Shown piece by piece: positions 47,601-62,600 of a stretch of DNA of 64,000 nucleotides. Source of the DNA: Gordionus sp. m RMFG-2023 (taxonomy: Eukaryota; Nematomorpha; Gordioida; Chordodea; Parachordodidae); NCBI RefSeq assembly GCF_954871325.1, contig NC_088777.1:39409366-39473365 (forward strand), written 5' to 3'. The notes under the pieces are model-generated. The model saw only the letters and a list, made by a program, of their open reading frames with translations, had not been told where the DNA came from and made no database searches. Position numbers and translations under genes: made by a program. Each line of letters begins with the position of its first letter. Position 1 is the first letter of the stretch.

Positions 47601-50600
47601 AAAATCGGCTAAAGCCCTTTACTGAATATAAAACTTATATAGTATTCAATATATATTCTTTTATGATAAATTTTCGCGCCATACTATTATAGATTTATAT
47701 TAAATAAATAAATAACATATAGTAATGCATATCATCGAATTGATATACATGCATGCTGAGAGAATGGAATCACAATATATATAAGAAATATAAAATATTA
47801 TAAATTCATGGATTGGATCATAACATAAAACTCCTAAATAATATATAAATGTCATGCACATATGTTACATGTTATTTTTAATTACTTTTATATAATATCG
47901 ATTATTAATAAAAAGAACTACAATAGAATTTTTTTATTATTTTCGTAAAAAGTTAAGCGTAATAATACAAGCCTTAAAAAATCATGAGATATTTAAATGA
48001 AAAGGCGCAATTATTTAATAACTTTAAATCCATAACAAAATACTAACCTTTTACTTATCCTGTATTCAACCCGTTCATATTTCTGAGTCTTTGAGTCGAA
48101 GATTGTAGCTCGTTTCAGCTTTAAAAAATAAATATAATATTATTTTGGGGCAATTATATTAATATTATATAATACATTTTTATATAATATGGGAATTCAA
48201 TAATGAATCACATTATTAAATGTGTAGGTATCATCAAAACATTGGGGGGGGGGGGTAATTTTTTATATAGAAATGAATTTTTTTGGAGCATTAAAAATTT
48301 GTTAGAACTAATCATATAAAATTTATCAGAACCAATCATATTGGAAAATATGATAATTTCGAACACAAATAATGAAATATTGAAAAATACAAAATATTAA
48401 GAGCGAATATATCACGGTTAAAAAATATTATAGCTAAATAAACCGGTATGTAAATAAAATAAACATTTTATAATGAATGATTTAAAAATTTATTGTTAAA
48501 CGACTCATTTTGAGCCGATTTTCAAAAACGACTAGCTCAATATTTTATTAGGAAAAATATTATGCAAGCCTTAAGATTTTGCTCATAGGTGGCACAAAAG
48601 TTGGAACATCTATTAACGAAATCTCGAGGCTTAAACAATATTTTTCTGGCTAAAATATTAAGCTAGCCGTTTTTAAAAATCGGCTCAAATCGAGCCGTTT
48701 AACATAATTTAAAATATGCAATGCTTCCACCGCATTCCTTGGAGGATTGAATCTTTCATACTATTTAAATTTTAATTAATTGGTCTTCAGATACATTCCA
48801 TGAATAAAATTTAGTTAAATATTAAATTTTTAATATCAAGATTTCATGTATCCTCAGATCAGAGGAAGTTATAGGATATAGTATTTGTATTATGAGTCAA
48901 AATTAAATCCAAAAGTGGAATAAAAACGGTTATTTTATAGTAATCCTCAATTGATTCCACGTTAATACAAACAACGATTTGTTTGTAGGTGAAAGTCGAG
49001 GCCTGTGAATCTCAAAAACATATAATTTTGCTTTCACCTCAACAATCACATAAATCTCGAGAAATTCCTGGTCGATATTATCTCTTGGTTTTCCAAGTTG
49101 TAATATAATAATATCGCGATTCTCATAACCCTAATCCATTTTTTTGAAATATAATGCAAAGAATTGTTGTGTAATTTAATACATTCCAATGAAAAAAATT
49201 GGCAGTCATATTAAATCTAATAATGTATCCGTTAGTGATTCTAATATTTCTTCAAGGGCATAGAAAATAGGCTCTTTTAGATCCAAAAAATTCTGTAACA
49301 GCATTATGTCGAATGATACATCTTGTCGCTTAGGTTTTTTGCCGTTTCTTATTTCCTATAGCACAAGAAATCTTAGAAATAATTATATTCAGCAAAATCT
49401 GTCTTTTGGATATCTGAAAATTTGATACACTAAAAATTTATTTTCTAATCATAGTTATTAGTAGAGACAAACTAAATAGATTTTTTTTTGATTGATAAAA
49501 CTTTCTTATATCCATCAGTATTTATTAAAAAGTGAAAGAAAATAAACTTTAAATTTTCGTGAGATAAAATATTTATATACAAGAAAAAAATATTTAAATT
49601 AATTAATTTTTGCTAATATTTAGAATAGAATATAACCCTCTGAAATAGAATACTTTGCAACACAATTCATAAAGCCCTTTTATTTTCAAAAATGGGGATG
49701 GGAATTTCTTCACCTTTACTACCCCCATTGGCTACGCGTCTGAGCCCTTTCATATTTTTTAAAATTGCTACTACGAGCCTGGTATATAGCAATGTTTAAA
49801 CCCTACTTAGTAGCGTGATACTGCGTGACGAAAAAGTAGCATAGTTACTTTAACGCTACTTTATATAAAGAAAAAATTTAGGCTTATTTTTTTTATATAA
49901 TTTATTTACATCGATTAAATTTATATTTCAATTTCAAACATGTAAAAAATATTGATATAAAAATATGGCTAAAAATGTTAAATATAAGCTTTATTTATTT
50001 TGGGCACATTTAATAATAATATCATCTCTATATCTTCAAGAATTGAGCAACAATCAAATAGTATAAGCTTTGCTTTACTAAATAATGCCTCAATATTAGC
50101 ACTTAAAGGCAAGGCGGGTATTTAATTTTATAAGCATATTTTTAATATAAGAAAATATTATCAAAAATGTTCAATTGAAGTATTTTTAGATTTGCAGATC
50201 TTTATTTTAGAGTTTTTAGGATCTAACCAATGGTCAATTCCTTATAAATATCATTGGCTAATGACTCTTCCTGTTGAATGATGCTAGTTTTTATGTTTTT
50301 AATAGTGTTTTTAAAAGGCTTGATTTAGCCAAAAAGTATAATTTCGTTAATAGATGTCTACCTTTCTGATCTATATGCAAAATCTTCAGTCTTGCTAATA
50401 TTTTTTGGCTAAAATATTGGGTTAACCGTTTTAAAAAAGTCGTTTAACAACACCAGTTTTTCATAACCACGATACGCCCATTACTGAACAAATTAAGACT
50501 TTACTGATCAATTTCATATTTTATGCTGCTATCATTTATATTAATTAAATATTGATAAAAATATTATATTTCGTTAAAATATTGGAGGTTGCGTTAAATT

Positions 50601-53600
50601 TTTATATGTGTATTATAATTTTATTTCCCTCTACTAAGTAGACACATTATACTATTATGCCATTGATATAATTATTTATTCGAGATATTGAAAAATATAT
50701 TATATTTTCATTCACATAACTGATTTTTAAACTTTGAACAAAATATACAAATTCATAATTTAATATAATATATCAATCTTATTACTCTTGGGTTAGCCAA
50801 CTCCTTAACCACTTTGACTTCCTGATCGTTTAAGACATCGTGGTATATAACGATCCACGGTTTGTAACTCAGGGTCTCTTCTTTCGCGGGAGAAACTTTG
50901 AGTGCCGGAGATTTATGCCTATTAACGTACCTACATTTGAGTTTCCTTTGAATCAAAGTATCCTTTTAAGGGAGAGTAACAGGGTGAAAGAAAGAGGAAT
51001 AAATTAAGCTTACGATAGAAAGACATAATCGAATTTGTGATAATAATTAAGTCAATAATGTTATTAAACAGCTAATATAATATTTTAGCAAAAAACATCT
51101 ATTAACGAAATCTCAAGGCTTGTATTACATTTATGGCTAAAATGGTGGGTTAACCGTTTTTAAAAATCGAGCCATTTAACAACACTTGTTAAAATCATGT
51201 CTAATCAGAATTTGGAGTTTGAACCAAAAGAATTTTGTTTCCTAAATTTTAAAAAAGTTGGTCCTGGTTTATTCTGAGTTTTGGTTCCTAGATTTTTCCC
51301 AGTTCCAAACATCTGTGTTTAAATAATAAATAAGTGGAGCATGATGAAGAGCGAAGGCGTGCTAAGATTGTCTAAATTTAATTTTCAACACAAATAAAAA
51401 AATAACAATTCTACTTTTAACTGAGAAAATGACAAGAGGTAGCTACTACGTCATAATAAATAAATTCCATATTATTTTACATAGTGGGAATTTGACGAAA
51501 ATAAAATTGCTATATTTTTGCTATTGTTTTTTCTATCAAAACGGATTCAGAGAATGCCATATATGACCTAATTTAATTACTTAAACCTCTAAGATTATCT
51601 AAATAGGCTAGCTAATCATTATGCATTTTTATGGTTTCGTCATATTGCATAAAAATTCTTTCAGAAAAGATTTTCAAAAAATTATGATTAACCAAAAGTT
51701 ATGTTGGCACCTATTGACTATATGCCACTGTAAATGTAATCCTTTATGTTAATCCGTTTTAGAAAATATTAAAAATAAAAAATAAACCTTGGGATGATCT
51801 CCCCTACACAAAGAATGATAGTTCATTTGTTCAGGTGAGACATACTTATCACGCGGGCTGACTTTTCCCATTTCCTCGCTCTTTACACCCGATTTTTCGA
51901 GCTCTTCGAGATCCTTTTGGTACAACTGTTTGTTTTCTAATGCCTTGCTATGTGTTGGATCTTGAAAAATTTATTTTAAAAAAAAAATCAACAAAATATA
52001 AACATTTTAAGCATATGGCTATTGTCCTCTTCAAATTATTATAAGTCGATTTCATGGCAAATATACCAATTATTGGGATGACCTTTTTAAAAATTAATGA
52101 AATATGGTACCTTAATGTTAAAATGTGTATAAATTATAAAAGCTCTAGCTCAAATGAATTCGGAGTTGATCTTTCAAATCATTCGGTGAATATTTCATAT
52201 ATAATATATTAGTGATCTACATCGGGTCTAATATTATAAGCCCTGCCCATCCCAAAGAATTCTTTTATTTGTCCCGAAAAGCTCGACTTGAAATGAAAAA
52301 TATTTGTCCGTGCGGCCCGAATTTTAAATATAGAAAAGAATTTAATATTTTTTAATTGTAAAAAAAATACTGCGCCTTGTTTCTTGCAAAATTTTTAAAA
52401 TTCAATTATTTAACAAAATTGAATGGTATTATATTTAAAAATTTAATCTCGGTCCGAATTAATTTTTTTTTAAAAATATTAGGCTCTACGCAACCTCGAC
52501 TAATTTTTAAATATTGCCGGTAGAAATATCATTTCAATATATATCGATTTGTAACAATTCTCTTTAAGAAAATAAAAATATTTGTAAAAACTTTTCAGTG
52601 TAGCTATATCTCCGGTAAAATAAAATTTAGTTATTTTAAGCTATTTGGAGCTATAAAACTCACCTTATATATTTATTTACCAAGAAGAAATAAGAATTTA
52701 AATATTATTTTGTTTATCATAATTTTTAGAATATAAAAACCAAATATAGAGGGCACTTCGTTAGGAAATAATTGTAATGTAATTTTTTTTGAATATAAAA
52801 TTATCCATTTTATATTATAAATAATCATTTTTGTATGTTAAAACATCAAATAAATTTTAATTATTATATAAAATAACCCCTTTTTATAGCAATTCAATAT
52901 TGTAAATACCTATACGTTCTGAGGCTTCTATTATGTGTACACCCGATATATTGTGATTATCTATCATTCGGACGAAAAATAATTATCATTTATGATTTAA
53001 AAAAATAGGCACTGGATTTGAAACAAAATAGCGTTTATTATAATTTGTTTTAAAAAAGCTTTCTTTTTTGAGCTACTTAAATTGTTTGGAGCTCAATATA
53101 ATTTTCTATTAGCCAAATATTATTTTTTTCTAAACCAAGGCCTAACTAGGCCTGAAAATTGTATGTATTTCAATCGAGGTCAATCAAAAACTATCATCTG
53201 ATTCTAATTGTGATGCGTATTTGGAAGATCTATTACTGGGGGAATAGGAATTCTTCGATATCAAGATACAATTATACATATTATGTAGTTTTTTATAAAT
53301 TAAAATGCCATAGTATCATGTATTGATTAGTTAAAATTCATATATATATTCACTTATACCAATCAAATCAGATGATAAAAAAATATAATAAATAAATAAT
53401 ATATATTGTTTTTGTTTTATCTTGATATTTTTGAATAATCAAAATAAGTACCCTCTATATTTAGTTTTTTAATTCTTATGTATGAAAAACGAAATAAGAT
53501 TAAATTTTTATTTCCACCAATTTATTTTTCAATTAAATATTTAATGCATTAATAAAAAAAACATATCTAGTGAGTTCCTTCGCCCCAAAACAGGGCTAGC

Positions 53601-56600
53601 TCAAAATAAGGCATTTTTGTTTTAGCGATAATAATACATCTACACGTAAGAATTTTTTTAAAAATATTTTAATATTTTCTTAAAGAGAATTTTAAGGGAT
53701 ACGAAATGATATATACTTTACATATTTGAATTAAATATTTATGGAGTAATTTGGGATTATTAAAACCGAATTCGTACCTGTATTGGACTTTGAATGCCCA
53801 TGGTGGATCAATTTAGCTAGAGCTTTAAAAATTTGGTAATTATTTCTGTAGGATTCTATACAACCATGAAACATCATTCGCTTTTTAATATAGTAGTCAT
53901 ATATCTCATTTTTGATCGATTTGTCATAGAATATATTATAAAAAAATTCTTTTATTTGAGCCATTTCTTGATTCTTGGATATCAAGATGAACAAATTTTA
54001 GAAATTTTCGTTTAAAAAAAGAGAACAAATGTATAAAATCGTATCTTGAAACGTTAAATTCGCAGGAGAGCCCTTTTACATATCTTACATTCTAAAGAAA
54101 AGAACGAATACAAAACCTAGAATGCCATAACCCCTGTTTTACAGGCATAAGAAGCTACCAAGACTAACCTGGGGTTGTAGGATCTTGAATAGTTTCATAA
54201 ATAAAATTAATATGCACACTAACAGCTAAAAAGTAAGAGTTAACACTAAAAAAAATAATTATCAAAAAAGCGTTTATACTTAAATCTAGAAGTTCATCGG
54301 TTTTATTCAAAGCCATGATAACATCACCTTGCTATAAGTTAGTAAAAAGAAGTATATATTGATAATAGAATTTTTTTTATTGTTTAATGATTAATTGTAT
54401 AGTTAATTTAAAGAGGAAAATAAATATGATCACCTTATAAAGAGAGAATGATAAATATTCCAAAATATCCTCTTTTTCCATGGTTTTATCCTGTTCCTCG
54501 TTCCATTTTCTTAAGGCCTCTTCCATCCATATGCGGGCGTGATAAAAATCTTCGTTAACATAGGATTGTCTACCTATTTCGAAACATTGCTCGGCTAAAT
54601 TATAACGTGTTCGGCATGTAATATATATAAAAATACAAAGATCGGTTCAATAATTCTTTTTATTTTTCTCACATGTACGAGATTCAACTCAATAAAATCA
54701 TATAAGGTTAAAAAAAATGCATAGAAATATAGTAAATAAAACCCATTCCTTGTTTTTTGGTGGTTTTTTATTATAATATCTTGTAAAAAATTACTTAAAT
54801 ATTTCAAGATAAACTTGGGTGGGAAAAATACTATTATATAATTTAACATAGGTTTAACCATAAACTTATAATATAATATACATATAGTGCCTACTCGTTA
54901 TAAAAATATATACAGTTTTTCATCCATGACTTTAATGAGAATGTTTTATTAATTGCCGATGAAATAATTGATATAGTTCTATATGAAAGAGATATTTTAT
55001 TATAAGCTAAAATTAATAATTAGCTTATATCATATCTAAAAATTATCGGTATAAATTTCATTAGAAACTTTTAATTTATAACCAAAAAAATAAGAAAAAT
55101 AGCTTTTATATATTTTATTGACATTGGCAATAATTTTCTTGACGCGAAATGGCATTTCTAAGCGCTTTAAATTTCATAAACAATTCGGTCTTGAACTGAA
55201 ACAAAAGTTTTGGGCAGACCAATAGAACCTAGTTTGAAATTGATAGCACTAATTTCCTTTATATGGGAGACAACAAAATTTTTAAACAATTTGATCACGA
55301 ATTGACTAATTGGATATTTATTTTTTTAAAAATAGGCATAATGTATTTCAAAGTAATATTCATCTACAACCCAAAACTCTTTACGGGTCCTTACCCAAGT
55401 TGTTTAAACTTTTTTCAGTTTCTCTAATGAAGTAAATATAATAAGCAGCATCCAATTAAAATTACTCCATAAGGTTTTTTAATAACTCTTCTACTACTCA
55501 AAAAACATTCTATCCATCTCAAAACCCAATTTTAAAATATTTCACTTGTTTTTCGCATGAAGTAAAGAAATTGACATTATTAATTTCAAACTACACCCAA
55601 CTAATGTATCACCCATAACTTTTTATCATGTCCAAAACTGAATTGTTTTAAAAATTGCATTATAAAGCGCTATAAGCGACACCTTGATGTAAGTAAATTA
55701 TTGCCATTATAAAATATAGAAACCATTTATTGTATTGCTTGGTTATTAAACTGACTTACACAATCTCAATAATGTATGCAACAGCTTACAATCTCGAGGG
55801 GCTCAATTTAAAAAAAAAGGAAATAATTTTATAGAAAATATTTTTAAAATTACCTTTTAAGTAATTTTTTAAAATAATTTTAAAAAATTTAGGGGGCTCT
55901 TTAAATTTTTCAGGGAGATCGAGCCCATCCCACTCCTGGTGGCGCTACTAGTATGCAATCCTGTAAATTTTTATTCTTATTTTTAATTGTGAAAGAGGTA
56001 TACATACACATTCATCTATGAATACTATTAAATAAAACATATTCCAGCAAATCATTTAGATTTTTATGACTTTCAAACCTTATTTTATCTCTCACTTTAA
56101 ATATTTGAAATTTCTTTTCGGCAAAATATAAATATTTTAAACCAATCAAAAAAACAATTCAAAATAAGTTATTACCTATTTTTAATCACGAAGAGTAAGT
56201 TTTTTTATTTAAATAAAATTTAATTATTGAATGATTCAAAATTGCTCCATTTGAGCCAATTTCTAAAAACGGCTAACTCAATATTTTATCCAGAAAAATA
56301 TTCCGCAAGCCTGAATAAAGATTTTGCTTATAGATGGCACAAAAGTTTGAAAATCTATTAGTAAAATCTCGAAGGCAATATTTTTGGCTAAAATATTGAG
56401 CTAACCCTTTTTAAAATCGGCTCAAATGGTGCGATTTTGCATCACTAATTTTAATATAATACTACACCCATTTAAGAATAACAATATATAAATAAAATTT
56501 AAATAATGTTTGCTTATGAATGAAATGAGGGATCTTTTTTTGTTCATCTATTACTGCAAAAATCATAAACATAAAATGTAACTATTAAATGTAAATGAAC

Positions 56601-59600
56601 CTGTTTTCTAATCAAAATAATTTACTTAATATATTCTTAACAGTCTAAATTTAATAAAATTAAGGTAAAAATTGCAAGAGAATATTAAATTTCCCCAGTG
56701 TCAGCTGTTTTGTAAGAAATTTTCAAAATGACAAAATAAATTTTATAACGAGTTTTAATGTTCATCGTATAGGCCAATGAGCAGTCTATGCTCATATAGG
56801 TTTATGAGTTTCACAAACTGCCAAAAAAAAATCTTAGTATACAATTACATTTGTTAAAATAAAATAGTCTCTAACATTTCTCATAACTATTAAATTATCC
56901 CCATCCCATAAAAAAATCTTACATTTCTACCATCCTCTTAAAAAAGAATTATTTCATACCGTTTAAATTAGGGGAGTTTTTGATGCCAGATATATCACTC
57001 CCGGCCATTTTATTAGTGTCGACTTTGTATATATCCTGGAGCCTGAAAAGTGCAACAGCGGCTCCGTTTAAATCGTCTTCTCCCGGGAGAAATACGTTAG
57101 ATTCGATTTTGTTTATGTAGACTTAAAAATTTTTGATAAAACAAATTTCAAAAAGAAAGCTATTAAATGTAATAAAGAGTATATATATTATATATAAAAA
57201 ATTGACGAAATTAGAATTAATTTAATAAGTTGGGATAAAATTCAAGAAAGATCATATTTTGGTCAACATAGGTGAAGTCCTATAGGGCCGGCTCGCCAAC
57301 CCGGCCTGCAGTAACTTCATCAATAAAATACAGACCCGGCGTGGCACCAGAAAATATTAATTCTATATTTCCATATTATTCTTTTTTTTGCTTGATTGAA
57401 TATCTCATAAAATTAATTTTTTTTAAAAAAAAAATAAGAAAAACAGGAATCGATAAATATTTCATATTTATAATTAATTTAAATTATTTCCATTCAATCA
57501 GCTATATAAATAGGTTTCTTAAGGTTACTATAGATCCGCTGCTTCTAAGACAGAACAAAATCTGCTAATTAGACCAACCTAGAATTAGCCATATAAACCA
57601 GGAACTACCTTTAAAATGTGTTCTAAAAACAAAAATCATTGCTATAAATCAACTTACCATTTCGTTATCGCAACCATTCCAATAAAAATACCTAGTAATG
57701 TCTCTCTTAATTTTCCCAAAAGTGTAGTAAATATACTTCATGATAAAATTTAGCAAAATCAAAGTTCATGGCCAACACAATGTAGGAAGTCTGGTTCTAT
57801 ACATGTCAACCATAGATGTTCCCCCATAACTTTAGCGATGTATTTAACTTTATAAAGAGAAGTTGCTTGATACCTTGTTTCATCAAGGAATTTCATGATT
57901 AACAATTAAGGGGATCTAACATACCTTGCTCTTATACTATTCAGAGTTGGCATTTTTTAAAAAAAATCAATTTTTTATTTAAATTGCGATTTAAACAAAT
58001 AAAAATAATCAAAATTTAATTAAAGAATTATGGTCTAAGATTTTAAATATTGATTTTTAAATTTCAGTTTAATATTATCTTGCAAGTAAGGGATTAATGC
58101 TCAAGAGAACAAGTTAGGAAATTGTTAAAAAATTAATTAATGCTATATGTTGTATTTTTACATTTTTTCAGATAAAGAGCCATGATATACAATATAGTTA
58201 TTTAAAAAAAAATTTAACTATCAATATCGGTGTCGAAAGAAGGTCAGCTGATATTGTTGGCTAAAATAATTTTATTATTCTAATATTTTTCAACTAAAAT
58301 TAGCTATTGCCATTTTTCAACAGGTTAATAATTAGCCCAATTTAAGACCCCTAAGGGCATATTTTTCATTCATAAATTTATTTATTTTTCCACTCAGTTT
58401 CTTACAACTATTTTGGAAATCTTGAAACCAAATTTTGTATTATTGTATAAGAAAAAAATAAAATAAAATAAGTATAAAGGTAATTTATTTTTAAAATGTT
58501 TATTAGATATAAATTTCAAAATTATACAATTAAATTCTAATACCAATGTTGACGATATAGATATTATTTGTGATTTTTAATATATGTTATTTCTTAATTT
58601 TACAAACTAATGGATTATTTTTTTATTATAAAGAAATAAAAAATTTCTTAAAATATATGTAAATTTTTATATTAGTTTGGTTTTACATTTAGAATATTAC
58701 TATGTCAAAAATTGAAATAGAAAATAAATTTTTTTGTCTAACAAGTGGTGATTAATAGAGCAATTTGGTATTTTATTTAGATTTTGTTTATCTAAGTCCT
58801 TATCTTTTACTATTTAAAATTTGATTTAAATCATTGATTTTTAAAAAAAGTAGAGGTAATTTAAATAGGCCAACCCTACTATTCAATCATCAGAAGTATC
58901 CAACAAAGCTATCCTCCGTAAAAATTCAAGTTGTTCCTAGACACGGGTCCGGGTTAGATAAAAAACCGGTAGGTGGGAGGACTTGGGTCGAAAAATAAGA
59001 TTACCCTGGTCTCTAGTTATCAATATATAGCTAAAACCTTTTTACGACCATTTTTAATGAGATATGGGATTTTAATAGTTGTAGCCCGATCTAAAGAGTT
59101 AAGATAAGAAATATGTTACTATTAATAGGTGGCCACATTTTAAAGATTGAGAATATAAGTCAGATTGAATAGAAGCAATTTAACAAAAAAATATACATTT
59201 TATCTCTCTCTCTTTTAAAACTATTTTAAAATTTGTATATATAATTTTAGATCAATAGAATATTAAACCCACACTAATTCATATAAGGCCTTCTCCCATA
59301 ATATTTAGATAAAACTAAACAATTTTATGTTCAAATTGAACAAGTATATAAATTTTCTTTAAAGAATGAGTCCACAATCATATGCTTTTCAAATATTTCG
59401 ATATTCAATTAAAATTCAATTTACGAATAACAAATTTCGAGATTTTAAAAAAAAATTTTTGACAAATAAAATTTTTAATTATACTTAATATGAAAATCGT
59501 AAATGTTTAGTAAATATTAGAATTATTCGTTAATTTGAGAATTTGCAAATATTCGTAAAATGAAATATTTTATATTTTCGGGCACTTGCGATATATTGAT

Positions 59601-62600
59601 ATTTTTTTTTATTGTGATGTGCTTTTGTTTAAAATTCCTTACTAAAACTAAATTAAAACAAAAATAAATTTTAGGAGTATGCAATAGGATCGAGAATGAA
59701 ATAGTAGAGTTCTACATTGTGAATGTCTATTTTTTTAGTGGCATTCTCTAAAAAAAGAAGATATTTTATATAGGGCTGTGCCAATATTAAATATCGGATC
59801 GGATCGGTACCGATATTTAGTGTTTTCCGAAAATATCGGATAGGGCCAATACCTGTAAAAACCGATCCGATCTTTTACTTTTCTTTTTTTTGTTATTTTA
59901 TTTTATTTTATGTTATGTATATTTATTTTACATTATTATAATATTTTCTTCTTTTTTAAAATAGATTTATAATATTTTAAATTTTTTTCATAAAAATAGA
60001 AAGGAACACCCAAAGTTTTATTTATTTTTAAAGCCAATTTTTTTATTTATACTTTAAATAAAAGAATTTTTTTAAATATGGTATCTGAATTATGGAAATA
60101 TTTTACAAAAGACAAAGATAATTTTGCAAAATCATCTGAGTCTGCCTTGAGTATGGCAAGAGATATAGATCATATTAGAGGTGGGCGCGGGCCGTGAAAT
60201 TAGGCGTGACCCATCGTGTCACGGTGGGTCACGACATGAGTGTGAATAAATTTTAAATTCCAAGGCGTGACTGGGCGTGAGGGGTCTTCCCAAAATTTTC
60301 CCCGGGCGTAATCGGGCGTGAACATAAATTTCCTGTGAATCACGGAAATTTAAATTTTTAAAATTGTTTTTTATAAATATAAATTTGCAATTTTATAATT
60401 ATATTATATATTTTCTTATTTAATTTAGTTCTTTTTTAAAAAAGAATAAAAACTAAAATATCTTCCGCATTTTATAAACAACATCCGGTATCATTTTGTT
60501 AGTTCTATTTCTTTTTATGTTAAGGTGTTTTTTATCGCGAGACTTTATGCTAAATTTTGCTTAAACTTTTTACAGAAAAGTCAGTAATATTTTATTTGTA
60601 AAGATCTTCAATCTTTAAATGCAACAGAAAGTGAGGGATTTTACAAGCTAGGCCAAGAGATAAATGTTGGTGATACATATGGATAACAAAATATAAAAGT
60701 CGTGAACCGGAAAACTCTCATCAAAAATATACCATGAAATAAAATTTAAGATTAAAAGCATGATCGTTGTCCATAATCACTGATATTTGGACGGATGACT
60801 ATAAAAATCTAAGTTTTTAACCATTATAGGACATATTATCATTAAGGATTTTAATTAAAAACATTTGTTTTGGCCACAAGAGCAATGGATGAAAAAAACG
60901 TTAAAATTTAAAGTGTAGTCAATTCAATTTTAGGAGAATATACAGAAATAGAAAATTATTTAAATAAATTATAGTTGTGAGTGATAACGGAGCAAATCTT
61001 ATAAGTGCATTCAAAGATGACGAAACGCTAGCATGTATATGCCATATACTAAATAATATTATGCATTAAATTTTTGACAATTGTTTAACTGAAATAGCCT
61101 TAAATATAAATGGTGCAAAAAAAAATGGTACAATATTTTAAACACAGCTAATAGCAAACTAAGCCACACCCTTAAACAATATGTAATAGCGAGAATAACA
61201 AGATGAACTCTGTATATTTCATGATACAGTTTCTTAAAATCATATTCTGAAATACAGGTGTACACTTGTTTAGCAAGCAAGAATTAAATAGATTAGCCAC
61301 AATTGATATCAGCATCATACGCAAGTTAGATAAATTTTTATAAATATTTAAAGAATGCTCGGATAATCTGAGAGCTGATTCTCGTCCCACAATAAATAAA
61401 GTTTGTCTATGGAAACAAAAATTAATAAAATTTTGTTAACCTTCTGAACGTTATACAATAATAATCAAAACCTTAAAATACAGAATAAGATTTCATTTTA
61501 TAGATTATTATGCAGCCACTATAGTAGGCTTAATTCTAGATCCGAATTTCAAAAGATTTAAGTTTTTAATAAAAGAAGAAAATGATATATATAAAACAAT
61601 CTTAAAAATGCTAAATGATATAAAATTAGATGATATGCATAAGTCGATGCCAACTACCATTTATAACTTTCCTAACTTATCCTAAACTCATAAAAAAACG
61701 TATATTCTAAATGATCAATACCTACTATCACTTTCCTAATTCATCCTACCTCATAAAAGACCGTATATTTCTAGATGATTCTGATGAAGCATCAACATCA
61801 CCCATGAAATCTGTGAGGATGAACTTAAAAGATTCATATAAGATAAATAACAAGACAATATTTTGAAGTTTTGGAAGCATGAATATTCATTTCCTTTTTT
61901 GAGAAAACTATCGAGTAAAATTTTGTCAGCTGCAAGTTCGGCTTCTAGTGAAAGGTTATTTTCTGTAACAATCTCTTACTAGAGGAAAGGCGTACACAAT
62001 TGAAATAAAAAAAGATGGGCATTCTTTTTTTTCCAAATAAATTTCGATTTATAGATTATATTTATTTTTTGTTATTAATATGGATTATGAAATTTGAGAA
62101 ATAAATATAATGAATTCGAAAATGGGTAAAATTATAGCAATAGTTTTGAAAAATTTAAAAACACCGTGAATTTTTGGGCGTGAATCAAAATATTGCTTGG
62201 CGGATCGGGTCGAAAATTTTTTAGCGTTAAGCGTGAATGGGCGTGATATTTTTTATTACCACCGTGAGCGGGCGGGCAGTGAATAAAAAATTAAGTCCGC
62301 GCCCACCTCTAGACCATATCGTAGAAGCTTATTCCCAGAAAATCTGGAGGATCTCATATTTATTAAAAAAATCTTATATTATAATTTTATATATTAAATA
62401 TTACAATTTTATAATTCATACCAACATAAAGATATATTATTAAATATATCCATTTTTTTTATTATAGTCTTAATTGTAGAAATAAAAAAATTATTAAATT
62501 CATAATTCAATTTTTTACATAAAAAATATTGATTCCTTAATTACATTTGGTTCAAACGGGGGTGATTAAAAATCAGTATAAATATCGGATCGGTATCGGA

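Noticed and set aside
49672-49748. AGCCCTTT on both sides of a 60-base stretch as a target duplication
   Set aside because: Only the right side has a proper hAT tip; the left side starts TATTTTC with no CAG tip.
53731-53994. 87-codon minus-strand open frame in P4HA-B intron 5
   Set aside because: Biased to Ile, Lys, Tyr and Phe as expected from AT-rich DNA; no match and no matching stretch noticed in gene A.
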